From Forficula auricularia (lineage: Eukaryota; Arthropoda; Insecta; Dermaptera; Forficulidae): a stretch of DNA of 64,000 bases. The translations under genes were made by a program, and so were the position numbers. Numbering within the stretch: the first letter of the stretch is position 1; every line of letters begins with the position of its first letter. The stretch covers positions 124,001 to 188,000 of the forward strand of contig JALMQS010000106.1 in the NCBI GenBank assembly GCA_024734495.1, read 5' to 3'. Of this stretch, positions 9,116-19,240 are shown piece by piece. Under the pieces are notes generated by a model, which saw nothing but the letters and a program-made list of their open reading frames with translations, made no database searches and was not told the DNA's origin.

Positions 9116-10008
9116 TAAATCATTAAAGTCATTAGCTGTATACAAGTCAAGCCAAATTTGTGATGTATATCAGTTATTTTTCTTAAATGTCGAGATATAG
9201 AAGAAAATGATAAAAAAAAATATTTTTATTCACTAGTATATTGAATCTGAGAAGGAGGCAGCTATTTTTCTTCTCCCTTTAGGATTGTGGGTCCAGTGAA
9301 AAGCACTTGCCGAGGGTAGGAAGGTGCCGATACTTGTGCCTCTTCTTAAAGTGATCGATGAGTAATCTAGTATTTATGTAGAGCCTATAATTGTCTCTTT
9401 TTAATCATTTAAATGACGTGTCATTAATCATCCGGCAGGCCTCAAAAATGACAGGCTCGCTCGTGTGTTAGTAAAGCTCATTCCCATGCAGGCTGCCGTC
9501 GTCAGCCCCGATGACAAATGACAGCTGTCATCTGTTCTGCCATCTGCTGGTGCTCTTGATATAGCGGATGCTCCTCTCCGACTTCTTTTTTGACCACCCT
9601 GTTTATTATGAAAAGTACGCCATCCTGGTTCAACAAGTCAAACAAACGTCTCTTATTAAGTGGGAAGGCTTTTGGACCCGAACAAAAGAGAAAAAGAGAG
9701 ATGGGCTGCTGGCTTTTCATTTGGAATATTTAGAAAGATTTGTTCATACGATTTCATTGTCAAGACGCTAATTCTTAAAAGAAACCTCAACTACAGAAAA
9801 CTATTAACAATACCTACCTTTTGATGCCCATTTGAAATCATTAACAAAATAATCAAATGTCCAAACAAACGAACCAGTCGAAGATAAACTACCACTTAAA
9901 ATAAAGATTCCGATGATTAGGTGAGGATATATTCAAATAGAATTCCATGACAGCGCCAAAAGATTTTAATAACAAATAAACCAGACAAGCGCCTTGTTTT
10001 ACATATAC
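9116..10008. other. No gene; less AT-rich block at about 9430-9720
   Basis: No recognised protein or repeat is seen. The patch around 9430-9720 has more GC and overlapping open frames on both strands, none with a recognisable motif. A perfect 12-base palindrome TGACAGCTGTCA lies at 9519-9530 and contains a CAGCTG E-box word. It could be a conserved regulatory segment, but nothing in the window proves that. Confidence 0.4.
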
Positions 10009-10178
10009 CGAGAGGTGAACCACGACCTAATATGTATACACCTACTTCCACTTGTACTTCCAAATATTCCAAATATTTCAAATATTCCAAACATTTCCAA
10101 GTACTCAAATATTTCCAAGTACTTCCAAAATACTTCCAAAGAGGTGTATACCTACTTCCAATCGCGGATCACTTCTCG
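10009..10178. mobile_element. MITE with CGAGRGGTGAACC ends, copy 1
   Basis: The ends CGAGAGGTGAACCACG and CGCGGATCACTTCTCG are imperfect inverted repeats. They match the better preserved copies at 11664-12191 and 13065-13220. The interior is expanded by repeated ATTCCAAATATTTCC words. Flanks are consistent with a degenerate 8-bp duplication. Confidence 0.7.
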
Positions 10179-10206
10179 TATATACATACCTATCATATTT
10201 TACTTA

Positions 10207-10436
10207 TGGAAAGTGGTGTAGGTTTTAGGTGAAACATGATGTTAGTTAATAGAGTAAAGGTGTGTAGTTTCACAGTGAATGAAATAAAACTCAAAGAGGT
10301 TTATACAAACTCAATATATTTCGATTATTAGTCCATCATCAGATGATGGACTAATAATCCGAAATATATTGAGTTTGTATAAACCTCTTTGAGTTTTATT
10401 TCATTCACTGTGAAAACTACACACCCTTTACTCTAT
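10207..10436. mobile_element. Fold-back hammerhead repeat, family 2, copy B
   Basis: A near-perfect palindrome of two arms of about 90 bases has its axis at 10341, inside the sequence CCATCATCAGATGATGG. The axis lies in the CTGATGA core region, so both arms hold the stem II and cleavage-site part but lack the 5' strand of stem I. Outer ends match copies A and C. Confidence 0.75.
10315..10362. ncRNA. Hammerhead motif, family 2, split by palindrome axis
   Basis: The minus strand reads CTGATGATGGACTAATAATC then GAAATATATTGAG. The plus strand carries the mirrored GATGATGGACTAATAATCC and GAAATATATT. Neither side keeps the AAACTC strand of stem I, so no complete ribozyme remains. Confidence 0.5.
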
Positions 10437-10514
10437 ACCTATATATATATAAAGAATAGGTAAGTGAGGTATATACTGTTCATTTTATAAAAACAATCTC
10501 AAAAAGTTTATTAA

Positions 10515-10558
10515 ATTTCCAAACCTTTCGGGATGAATTCTCCCTTTATCAATGGAAA
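10515..10558 (-). ncRNA. Hammerhead motif, family 4, decayed core
   Basis: On the minus strand TTTCCA and TGGAAA form a perfect 6-bp stem I. GGGA and TCCC form stem II, and GAAAGGTT precedes the predicted cleavage point. The expected CTGANGA reads TTGATAA, changing two invariant core bases. It shares architecture with the better copy at 40636-40682, including flanking TTATTAAAT. Confidence 0.55.
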
Positions 10559-10897
10559 ACTTGAAAAATAGTTGCTTTATGTTAGATTTATAAAGCAACT
10601 ATAAATATCTAAATATTTTGAAAAAAGACAATAATACAAATTGTCTTGGATATGAGAGTAGTTGTATTATTTAAGAAAAATCATTTTCCTCGAAAAATCC
10701 TTGATAAATCTTAGAAAAACAGACCATATCTGACTTTTTGTTTAATTGAAAAGTTTTTGTTTTGCCGAGAGTAGCAGAGTTGTTGATTCACAAAGAGAAC
10801 AAAAAGGTTGCCTCTGCTTGATGCAAATAAACATACACACATAGGTATATATCGAAATTATATATCTGTATATATATATATATATATATTATTTATT

Positions 10898-10944
10898 TGT
10901 TTGAGACTATAGTTTCGAAGGCTTGGCTCTATCATCAATCTTTT
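10898..10944 (-). ncRNA. Hammerhead motif, family 1, decayed core
   Basis: On the minus strand the core reads TTGATGA instead of CTGATGA. GAAACTATAGTC is kept and stem II is imperfect. Probably inactive. Confidence 0.5.
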
Positions 10945-11084
10945 TAATTATAAATATTATTTTTCATTGGATCAGTATCGCGTGGATATTGAAATTTTTT
11001 TCCTTCCTTCTCAGCTGAATAGCCAGGTGGAATTAAAATACCCATCCACGCGATACTGGTCCAATGAAAAATAATATTATAATT

Positions 11085-11135
11085 AAAAAGACTGATGATG
11101 AGCGCCAACCCTTCGAAACTATAGTCTCAAACAAA
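11085..11135 (+). ncRNA. Hammerhead motif, family 1, degraded stem II
   Basis: The core CTGATGA (11092-11098) and GAAACTATAGTC are intact. The intervening GAGCGCCAACCCTTC no longer pairs well. It is the partner of the motif at 10898-10944. Confidence 0.5.
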
Positions 11136-11792
11136 TAAATTATATATATACAGATATATAATTTCGATATATATGTGTGTATGGTATGTTGATTTGCATC
11201 AAGCAGAGGACAACCTTTTTGTTTCTCTTTGTGAATTTTTGTTGTTTAAAATTTTGATAATTTTTTTTTCTAAATTCCGTTTTTTATCTAAAATGTTGTG
11301 ATTGGAAAAGTCAAAATTATAACTCAAGCTATAGTTGAATGGCTGGTTAACTACCACAGGCTACATTCAGAATTTTCTATTTTGATCAAATATTTATTTT
11401 CGAAGATTCTAGATTACTGTTTTGTCTGTTCTATATTTTTTTTTCATAATCTAAGCAAGTGTTTCTCAACTTGGGACCCACCCCCCATAGGAGCAGTGGC
11501 GGACCAAGTCAAGTGGGGGCCCTAAGCGGTAAAATAACGGTACCCTCAAAATGAATTAAACAAAAAATAAAAAAAATTCTGAACCATGAACGATTATATC
11601 AAAATTTTGGTACTTATTAACAAAATTAAACTCAAGTGTTATAAAACAATGTTTAAGAAAACACGAGGGGTGAACCGCGATTGGAATTAGGTGTACACTT
11701 CTTTGGAATTATGTGGAGTTATTTTGGAATTTATTAGATAATTCCCCTTCATCTATTGTCTTTTACTTGGAAATGAAAGTGGAAGTGGAAGT

Positions 11793-12153
11793 CCGCCTCC
11801 GTGGTGTAATGGTCAGAGTAACTGACTGGCAACCCGGAGGTCTCGGGTTCGATTCCCGGCTATACCCAGACATTTTTTCTGTAAGTATAGGGTCTGGTAA
11901 TAAAAATTAAGTGGGAGATAAATTTAACCGAATTTATCGCGCGGAGAATTTACCACTGCTCGAAGCCCCTAAAACCTTAGTAAATTGGATATTGAATTGT
12001 ATCTAAGTTTCTGAGATTGGATCGTGATCCCGGCTTCTTTTCCTTCTACTCTGTTCTTTTCACGATGGAGGGGCCAGCCCATACAGGCCTTTAGGGGATC
12101 CACCTTCTGGTGTATCTCCTTCTCACATCAATATCATTAAAAAAAAAAAAAAA
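11793..12153 (+). mobile_element. tRNA-derived SINE with poly-A tail
   Basis: The head contains a perfect polymerase III A box TGGTGTAATGG (11802-11812) and a perfect B box GGTTCGATTCC (11846-11856) at tRNA-like spacing. A non-tRNA body of about 250 bases follows, with CTTTAGGGGATCCACC near its end, and the element ends in an A run (about 12138-12153). The head does not fold into a clean functional tRNA with a standard anticodon loop, so it is a SINE rather than a tRNA gene. It depends on a LINE in trans for mobility; the partner is not identified. It sits inside the 11664-12191 MITE, whose uninterrupted copy shows the pre-insertion sequence. Confidence 0.85.
11802..11856 (+). promoter_or_regulatory. 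Polymerase III type 2 internal promoter (A and B boxes)
   Basis: The A box at 11802-11812 fits TRGYNNARNNG and the B box at 11846-11856 fits GGTTCGANNCC. The boxes are 33 bases apart, within the normal range for tRNA-type promoters. Confidence 0.8.
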
Positions 12154-12310
12154 GTAGGTGTACACGATATTAAGCTACGGTTCACCCCTCGAGAAAACAC
12201 TTTAACACAATCGGCCTATTTTGGGGCCCCCTACAGCACGGGCCCCCCGCAGCCGCTCATTCTGCTTACCCTATGATCCGCCACTGACAGGGAGGCAATT
12301 TAATTGTTAA

Positions 12311-12329
12311 GGGGGGGGGGGGGGGGGGG
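12311..12329. repeat. Poly-G run of 19
   Basis: An uninterrupted G run in strongly AT-rich DNA. Similar G or C runs occur at 55856-55871, 63379-63391 and inside several repeat families. Confidence 0.85.
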
Positions 12330-12599
12330 CAATTCGAAAATATACTCGGCCTATTGATAAGTATTTGTGTTTTTATTTTTATTTATTTCATATTTAGAAG
12401 CATATATATATAATATTAATTTCATTTAGCGTTATTTAAATAATTCTCAACTTTAAAAACTAAAGATAGTAATTTTATACACATTTGGATTTACAATATT
12501 TAATATATTCAAGAAAATAATGGAGTTATACAATTATTATGTATTAATAATAGCCAGTATTTATGGAGTGTGATTTTTTAAGGGGGATAAAATTTTTGC

Positions 12600-13245
12600 C
12601 CGTATTTTATAAACTCTAATATTTTTAAAATAACGTAAGGAACTTCTTTCCTGGCGGGGGTCCCCCGACCGCACACATTTGAATTTTTTTTTTGTTTGAA
12701 AATTTTAATTTTTTAAAAACCCCTCCCCGTTAATTTTTGGTTCGATATCAACCAAAATCTAATCAGCTCTTAATCTCAATATAAAGAATCTACATATGAT
12801 ATTCTGTTTTGATATTCACACTAGTTTTTGAGTTAGATCGTACACACTACACACTTAGTAACTAAAAGACATTTTGATAAAATAATTAATATCTAGAAAA
12901 ATATAATTTTTTCGATGTTCACTCATTAGAGCTTTCTTTGTAGACCGAAACGCCATGGTTTGGCTCAATTTTTTTTTTATCAAAATAGTTTTTGCTGTTT
13001 TTGAGATATTTCGATAAAAATAGCAAAAAACACTTTTTTATTGCACGATTACAAATACTTGACCCGAGGGGTGAACCGCGATTGGAATTAGGTGTACACC
13101 GTCTTTGGAATTATTTGGAATTACTTTGGAATTCTTTAGATAATCTATTGTCTTCTACTTGAAAATGAAAGTGGAAGTGGAATTAGGTGTACACGATTTT
13201 AGGTTGCGGTTCACCCCTCGACTCGACCATATTATAAATCGTGAA
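12600..13245 (+). mobile_element. Hairpin-ended family H, partial copy interrupted by a MITE
   Basis: The stretch shares TCTAATCAGCTCTTAATCTC, TTTTTCGATGTTCACT, GAAACGCCATGGTTT-type text and GCACGATTACAAATACTTGACC with copies at 39000-49165. At the point where the terminal hairpin should begin, the MITE at 13065-13220 is inserted. The rest resumes after it as a diverged tail. Confidence 0.7.
13065..13220. mobile_element. Uninterrupted 156-bp MITE, CGAGGGGTGAACCGCG ends
   Basis: The terminal repeats match those of the SINE-interrupted copy. The 8-bp flanks ACTTGACC (13057-13064) and ACTCGACC (13221-13228) differ by one base. The whole element is close to palindromic and encodes nothing. Confidence 0.85.
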
Positions 13246-13763
13246 TGGTAAAAAATATTTAAAATCAATAAATTATTTATTATTATATATTAATAAGGAA
13301 GTAATTAAAAAATTTTTTATTAATTAATTTTCTAATAGACAAAAACGTTTATAACGAATAACAACGAAAATAAAATTAATGAGATGATGAAAGATTGCAT
13401 TTTCTAAGTCGTTGCTGATCTTACAAAAAAAAAATGAATAAAAAACAACGAAAAATAAATGACTCCCAGGTATAAAAGATTAATAGATATAAATAATCAA
13501 TCAATTTGGTTTGCCCTTTGATCTTTCTTTTAAGTGATTGAATGTCATCACTCTTCTCAATAGTCAGGGCCGGGGATCTAAATATTGGTAGGCCTGAAGC
13601 GGAAAAAGGAAAATGGTCCACAAAAGTTTTAATATATTTTTCTTTAATTTTTGCGTTAAAGTTATATTTTTAGACTATTACATAGATATTATGTAGAAGA
13701 ATTAAAATATTTTTTTTTTTTGACTATATGTAGGTATTTTTATTATTAGATATACACTATGAG

Positions 13764-14838
13764 TAGAGACCGGATTTTTATGCAGTAAAAGTGCCAAAAT
13801 ATGCAAATATATGCAGCAAAAGATGGCAAAATAAATTTTTTTATTCACTAAAAATTAAAATTCAAGACAAAAAGATTATATATTTGAAGGAGTGCTATGA
13901 AAATATAATAATGTTTCAAAAAATGTGATCGAAAAAATAATGGGGGTAGTTTTATTCCACAAACACGATTGTATTGAAATACTTTTATTTTTTTATATTA
14001 ACAAACTTTTCTTATTGACGTACAAATAATAAACTAATAAAATAATGCAAATATTGGATAATCTGATCTCTACAATAATTTAAACACACTTCGACACACA
14101 CACACGAACACTTAATGTGCCAAAATGGGCTTCGTTAGTTCCCGAAGGCCATTAAAATAAATAAATAATTAAATAATTAACAAAGGATCTCTAGAATAAT
14201 TAACATTTGATTGTAATTGTGAATAATTTATGTTTACAAGTATTTTTCTAAATTATCTTCAGGTTATTATGTCTACGGTCACTTAAAATTTATTTATACG
14301 ATGAAAAAGAGATGCTCCACATCCACAGACATACTGGGGGAGAATTTAAAGAAACTTAAACCCCCACTTTTACTTTGGAAGAAAAATATTGCAAACTTTT
14401 CGTCATTTTCGTGTAGAATATAGTATCTAGTACAACTGAATAATAAGAAAAATGAGTGGGTTGTTGTTTTGTAGCTTGTTTACATCCTTTGTAATCCAAC
14501 TTCCTACTTCGTAGTCCAACACTACACTTCGTGTCGTTGAGGCCTATTTCAGTTTTCTTCGAATTTAAATTAGTGTCCTCCTGTTTTATTTAATCTTTTT
14601 TTTCATTCTTTCTCCGAAAAATTACTTTTAAAACCTCTGTATTTGGCGCGAAATATGCAATTTTATGCAATATCCTTCAAATATGCAATTTTATGCAATA
14701 TTACTCAAATATGCAAAAATATGCAGTATAAAATTTAACCCACAGTATCCTAGATGCATGATTCGGATAGATAATTGGTCTCCTGGGTCGTACGTGGTAG
14801 CAAACAAAATATGTAATTGCATAGGAATCCGATCTCTA
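13764..14838 (+). mobile_element. hAT-like element with TAGAGAYCGGATT ends, copy 1
   Basis: The left end TAGAGACCGGATTTTTATGC and the complement of the right end, TAGAGATCGGATTCCTATGC, are terminal inverted repeats. The flanks ACTATGAG (13756-13763) and ACTATGAT (14839-14846) form an 8-bp duplication with one mismatch. The interior is rich in ATATGCAAT words and has no transposase. A 524-bp relative lies inverted at 41986-42509. Confidence 0.8.
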
Positions 14839-15068
14839 ACTATGATTAAAAATTAAAGCTATTATCAGTCCCTAAAACATATTAAAAATTTAGATCAATC
14901 GTTTTTTTTCTCTGTTTTTTACACATTTTGCTATTAAATTATCTTTCAGTGGCCGATTCAGTATGCTTATATCCCTATAGCCTTTGTTAACCAGGGTAAG
15001 TTCAGCGCTCCCAGGGCTTAGATGTTGCCCGAAGCGAAGAGAAGAGAAACAGCTAGTATATATATTTT

Positions 15069-15480
15069 GTAGTAAAAACCCGTTTTTAGTAAGAACAGGT
15101 TCTTACTAGTTAAAACGCGTTTCACTGAATACCTTTGTAGAACAACTAGAGTTTACTGATATTGGTTGAGTTTGGTTCAAAGTTCTAGAATCTTCATTTT
15201 CGACATTCCGCCCCATTTTCTGTGTTTATTTTCAAAAAATTTTAAACGAAAATGTAAAAAATTACATCCTCCACAGCTTTTCTTCTAATTTTTAGCATTT
15301 TCGTTTAAAAATTTTTGAAAATAAATATACAAAATGAGGCGGAAGGTCGAAAATGAAGATTCTACAGGTTTGAACCAAACTCAACCAACATCAGTAAACT
15401 CTAGTTGCCATAAAGGTATTCAGCGAAATGCGTTTTAACTAGTAAGAACGCGTTCTTACTAAAAACGGGTTTTTACTGCA
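15069..15480. mobile_element. Palindromic element with GTAAAAACCCG ends
   Basis: Two inverted arms run from TGTAGTAAAAACCCG at the left to CGGGTTTTTACTGCA at the right. They share TCGAAAATGAAGATTCTA, AACTCAACCAA and TAGTAAGAACG-type blocks almost to the centre near 15270. Terminal words such as AGTAAGAAC are themselves repeated. Non-coding fold-back, superfamily unknown. Confidence 0.75.
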
Positions 15481-16413
15481 ACATATATATATAATATTTA
15501 CAATAATATATATAAATATTTTATATAAAAGAGAAATTGTTTCTAGGTTTTTTACACATGGTAATCTCAGAAAGTAGCACAAACTAAAAGAAGCTTTTTT
15601 CTATAAATTTTAAATTGGACTCCTCTTTGTCTGGTGGGCGTTAAGCGGTCGCCTCACCCGCTTTATGTCAGATCCGGCACTGCAAATAGTTTAAGAAATT
15701 TGAAATTCAACAAACGAGTCTCCTTCTCTGAACACTTCCTTCATTAATCCCGATTCATTAAAAATGCATTAGAGAAATAGAACATCCTTTAAACAGCTAT
15801 AATTACTAATACTTTGAAAGGTGACATCACCTGTATATATGTGTGTGTGTGTCTAGGGAGGGGATTATTTTTCCTGCACTCGAAGCCACCTCTTTCCAAG
15901 TTTATTAGACAAACACAATGGCTAATGCCTAATAACTCTTTCTAGGATAATAAATATGCAGCATTAAACAACACAAAGGCACATAAATAAAAAAAAAGAA
16001 AGAAAAAATAAAACAATGCACGCATCAGATAACTTTGGCAAGCAGCCGTATCTTTTACAAGTTTTAAGCTTTTATATCATAATAACTTCAATATTATAAA
16101 TGCACGCTATATTTAATTGTAAGGCCTTGACGGCTATTTAGATTGTAATTCATGGCTTCATAAAAATGGCGCTCGGGCCATAATGTGCGAATTCTTAATA
16201 GCATTCTCAAATGCCAATTAAACTTTACAATAAGTCTCGTAAAAGTGATGTGGGCCGCACGAAATGAGGCTCCGATTTGGGATGCCACTGGACCAAGTTT
16301 GAAATTGTTCGTGTTACTGTTCTAACTGGAACAAATTGAATTAAATGAACAAAGAGAAAAATCAAGGCATCCAGATCAAAAAATTATTTTTCTTCTAGTT
16401 AATAGGCTATTTA
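15481..16413. other. No gene
   Basis: AT-rich, with a short TG tract near 15840. The patch 16090-16290 has slightly higher complexity and a 64-codon minus frame, but no motif supports coding. Confidence 0.4.
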
Positions 16414-16609
16414 CAAGGGCGGATCCAGGAATTTTTATGGGGGGGTCAGAGACGCCGCCCCCCCTCCCCCCACACACACATGGAACTTTATTTTCAATTT
16501 TAAAATTAAAAAAAAAATGTTTTTTTTTTTTACAAATTTTTTTTTGCCAGGCACGGGCTTCTATGGGGCGGGGGGGGGGCGCGTCGCCCCCTCCTGGATC
16601 CGCTCCTTG
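16414..16609. mobile_element. hAT-like MITE with CAAGGGCGGATCCAGGA ends
   Basis: The terminal repeats CAAGGGCGGATCCAGGA and TCCTGGATCCGCTCCTTG begin with CA and end with TG. A perfect 8-bp duplication, GCTATTTA, flanks them (16406-16413 and 16610-16617). This is the hallmark of hAT transposition. G/C runs and an A/T-rich middle fill the 196 bp. Overlapping frames on both strands are by-products of the GC-rich arms. Confidence 0.85.
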
Positions 16610-16965
16610 GCTATTTATCGCCAAAATGTCACTCGAATTCATCCTGTTTTTGAGTGGAGATAGCATCAAATTAGCAGCTAGAAAACGAGATTTGATTTAT
16701 TTATACATCCCCAGGAAGTCTTGGAAATCTAGTTTATCTTTAACCATACAAATATGGATAATCTTTATATTTATAATTCTCTCTCATTTCATTCCCAGTG
16801 GAAATATATAAATAAAGTGTGACAAATAAAAATCTTATATAAAATAGGCATTTTAGATAACCTAGCCCATGGTGCAAAATAAAAATAAATAAATAAATTC
16901 TCTGATAATAAAAGCAATCTGGGCATCAGAGAAGTCTTATCCCGTACTCTAGAGCATATCTCATA

Positions 16966-17599
16966 GAGTGATTCATTTCTGCAAAAGTTTTTTTTTTAGG
17001 TGCTCAAGCAAAATATCAATCTGCATATAGAAAAAAAAATTCTCACCAAAGATGAGCTCTTAATTCCAATATTAAGTACTTACTATTTTAATTTGATTTT
17101 TTCCATTTAAAATGCATGTAAATTTTTTTTTCAAATTTCTAATGCTCAGCCACATTTCACGATATTGAAAAACGAGTTGTTGTATCTTGTAGGGGATTCC
17201 ATGCTCTTCAAAATTGCTTTTGTGTTTTTTTATGTAGCTCGCGCTGGTTCACCAGTAAGAGCTGTCGAAGTACATTTTTTGAGGAAAATTTGAAAAATTT
17301 CGACAGCTCTTACTGGTGAACCAGCGCAAGCTACATAAAAAAACCCAAAAGCAATTTTGAAGAGCATGGAATCCCCTACAAGATACAACAACTCGTTTTT
17401 CAATATCGTAAAATGTGGCTGAGCATTAGAAATTTGAAGAAAAAAAAATTTACATGCATTTTAAATGGAAAAAATCAAATTAAAATAGTAAGTACTTAAT
17501 ATTGGAATTAAGAGCTCATCTTTGGTGAGAATTTTTTTTTCTATATGCAGATTGATATTTTGTTTGAGCAAAAACTTTTGAGAAAATGAACTCACCCTC
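16966..17599. mobile_element. 634-bp near-perfect palindromic element with TA duplication
   Basis: Arms of about 300 bases are almost identical inverted copies, joined by a short spacer near 17270-17300. They share GATGAGCTCTTAATTCC, GAAAAACGAGTTGTTG and CTGGTTCACCAGTAAGAGC-type blocks. The outer ends GAGTGATTCATTT and AAATGAACTCACCCTC are flanked by TA on both sides. This suggests a Tc1/mariner-type palindromic MITE. No protein is encoded. Confidence 0.85.
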
Positions 17600-17814
17600 T
17601 AATATCCAGCACTCCGCTAACTCCCATGATATCGACTCCCGATTTTCTATTTCTGGAGCCCATTAAGCTCTAACTTCAACCAGAATCGGTAAAAAAAGGT
17701 AAACAGAACATTTAGCATTCCACCCTCCAAGAGGAAAAACATGAAGAAAAAGACATTGTACATTTTTCAAAATTTTCAATGTATAAATCTTTTAATTTGT
17801 AACTAATTTGAAAT

Positions 17815-17975
17815 ATTTGTGATAGATCTGATGATGAAGGCAATGCCTTCGAAACTATAGTCTCTAGAAATAATTAAAAATTATTTTATTTAAAAACAGA
17901 AGACTCTCTCATTTTATTTTTTAACCTACAAAATAAAAACAATTCTGTTACCATCGACAGTGAAATCTTTTATTC
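17815..17975 (+). mobile_element. Family-1 hammerhead repeat, diverged copy
   Basis: A ribozyme motif is followed by CAGAAGACTCTCTCATTTTA and a degenerate TCTGTTACCATCGAC block. These correspond to the CAGAAGACACACTC and CTGCTACTCTCGGC blocks of other family-1 copies. Confidence 0.6.
17821..17872 (+). ncRNA. Hammerhead ribozyme, family 1, variant stem II
   Basis: CTGATGA (17828-17834) is followed by GAAGGC-AAT-GCCTTC, a perfect 6-bp stem II, and GAAACTATAGTC (17851-17862). Stem II differs from the other copies by paired changes. Stem I can form about 4 bp (TAGA with TCTA). Confidence 0.65.
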
Positions 17976-18235
17976 AACTAATAAAAATAAAGAGTTTATT
18001 TCTAATTATATTATTTATTATTGTACAAGTCACTTCCTCTCAACGTTCTTATTCTTTCACTCGTACTTAATACATTTTATTAAGAGATTTTTAGACCAAT
18101 TTATTATTAAATTCTTAAGGATGTGTAACACAAAAAGCATAAAAACTTCACGATAGATTGAGTCACAGTATACTATTAAAATGGAGAAGTATAGATATAA
18201 AATGTTTGATTTAAATCGAGTATAAAAACACTAAT

Positions 18236-18400
18236 ATTAAAAGAGAAAGAATTTAATTTTTAAGACAAATTCTAAGATTTAGTAGAAATATTTTGTCTCG
18301 ACGGTGTGAGCTGACTGCACGGATAGCATTTTAGTTCTCAGGTTCGACTCCTGAGGGGATGATTCCCCTCTGTTATCGCAATTTAATAATAGTACCTGCA
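18236..18400. mobile_element. tRNA-like repeat S, copy 1 with inverted tail
   Basis: Positions 18236-18292 are the reverse complement of the family tail (TTCTACTAAAATCTT... in other copies). The tRNA-like block follows in plus orientation, with box B GGTTCGACTCC at 18341-18351 and a GGGGATGATTCCCC hairpin. The copy is therefore a partial fold-back. Confidence 0.6.
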
Positions 18401-18629
18401 GCCACCGAGCGATGCTCGGCAACTTTTTGCTTCAGTTAAAACCTTTATATTAATCCCCGAACCCCCATCTTCGCCCCCCGGACCGCCTCCACTTCACCCT
18501 ACCCCTGCACTCCTCCACCTCACATCCACCCCCACCCCACCCTAATTCCGCCCCCCCCCCCACCGAAAACCACTCCCCCCCCCCCCCGTATATTATATAT
18601 ATATATAAACTTTCCGGCGTTTAATATAC

Positions 18630-18783
18630 GAAGATTTCTACCAAAAATCTTAGAATTTGTCCTAAAAATTAAATTCTTTCTCTTTAAAATTGATTTGTTA
18701 ATCTGAACGCGAGCTGATTTTTTGAAAAACATTCCAACTATTTTCAAAAAGAAGATGCTCAAATTTTTAGTTTTATATTTAAA
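18630..18783 (+). repeat. Repeat S, tail fragment
   Basis: This matches the tails of the copies at 18784-19155 and 19978-20335: TTGTCCTAAAAATTAAATTC, GAGCTGATTTTTTGAAAAAC and AAGATGCTCAAATTTTTAG. The tRNA-like head is absent. Confidence 0.65.
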
Positions 18784-19155
18784 TAAGAGGACTTTAATGA
18801 AAAACTTTTTTCATTTTAAGGAAATTTTTTTAATTTCCGTTATATAATAATGGAGTAAAGAATTTCTGTGTTTATATCTTATATATTGCGATTCAGAGAG
18901 AGGTTTTTGTCTCGAGGGTGTGAGCTATAACTGCCTGGAAAGCATGTTAGTTTTCAGGTTCGACTCCTGGGGGGATGAATCCCCTCTGATATTGCAATTT
19001 AATAATATTTCTACTAAAATCTTAGGATTTGTCCTAAGAATTAAATTCTTTCTCTTTTAAAATAGATTTGTTAATCTGAACCCGAGCTGATTTTTGAAAA
19101 ACATTCCAACTATTTTCAAAAAGAAGATGCTCAAATTTTTAGTTTTATATTTAAA
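18784..19155 (+). mobile_element. tRNA-like repeat S, full copy
   Basis: Order: AAGAGGACTTTAATGAAAAA leader, CGAGGGTGTGAGC, box B GGTTCGACTCC (18957-18967), a GGGGATGAATCCCC hairpin, and an AT-rich tail ending in TTTTAGTTTTATATTTAA. No convincing A box is present, so a polymerase III SINE origin is possible but unproven. Confidence 0.6.
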
Positions 19156-19240
19156 CGAGCTTTTCGTGCGTGCCTTCGGCACACCCTCGAAAGCTCGGCC
19201 CTCCGAGCTGGTGCCCTGGCGGGCTGCGTCTCGGTCCAAA
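19156..19240 (-). ncRNA. GC-rich foldable module, copy 1
   Basis: Read on the minus strand, three hairpins are seen. One is GCCC-loop-GGGC. A second is closed by GCTCGG and CCGAGC. The third is a long hairpin closed by CGAGCTTT and AAAGCTCG with GTGCC-GAA-GGCAC at its tip. The module lies in AT-rich DNA and recurs at 22099-22182. A U-G pair replaces C-G in the tip stem when read on the minus strand, which points to the minus strand as the RNA sense. Function unknown. Confidence 0.5.

Larger units (their letters stand above)
10738..11236. mobile_element. Fold-back of family-1 hammerhead repeat
   Basis: The two arms carry the same blocks in opposite orientation: CACAAAGAGAAC, CTCTGCTTGATGCAAATAAA, a TA tract, a ribozyme motif, and TTTTCATTGGA followed by CGCGTGGAT-type text. 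The centre near 10980-11040 is unique. The total is about 500 bp. Both ribozyme copies are decayed. Confidence 0.75.
11664..12191. mobile_element. MITE with CGAGGGGTGAACCGCG ends, SINE-interrupted copy
   Basis: The terminal repeats CGAGGGGTGAACCGCG and CGGTTCACCCCTCG are flanked by a perfect 8-bp duplication, AGAAAACA, at 11656-11663 and 12192-12199. An 8-bp duplication is typical of hAT-type transposition. Comparison with the intact 156-bp copy at 13065-13220 shows that all excess length is the SINE. Confidence 0.85.
11494..12286. mobile_element. Outer terminal-repeat element with CAGTGGCGGA ends
   Basis: CAGTGGCGGACCAAG at the left and ATGATCCGCCACTG at the right form terminal inverted repeats of about 10-12 bases. 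GC-rich GGGGGCCC and GGGGCCCCC blocks lie inside each end. The CA...TG termini recall hAT elements, but no clean 8-bp duplication is visible. A MITE (11664-12191) is nested inside and itself contains a SINE. Confidence 0.65.

Noticed and set aside
11793..11870. Possible functional tRNA gene
   Set aside because: A and B boxes are perfect, but the anticodon arm and acceptor pairing are poor, and the sequence continues into a SINE body with a poly-A tail.
16437..16811. 124-codon frame with a proline/glycine-rich start
   Set aside because: It arises from the GC-rich arms of the hAT-like MITE at 16414-16609 and runs on into unrelated AT-rich DNA.
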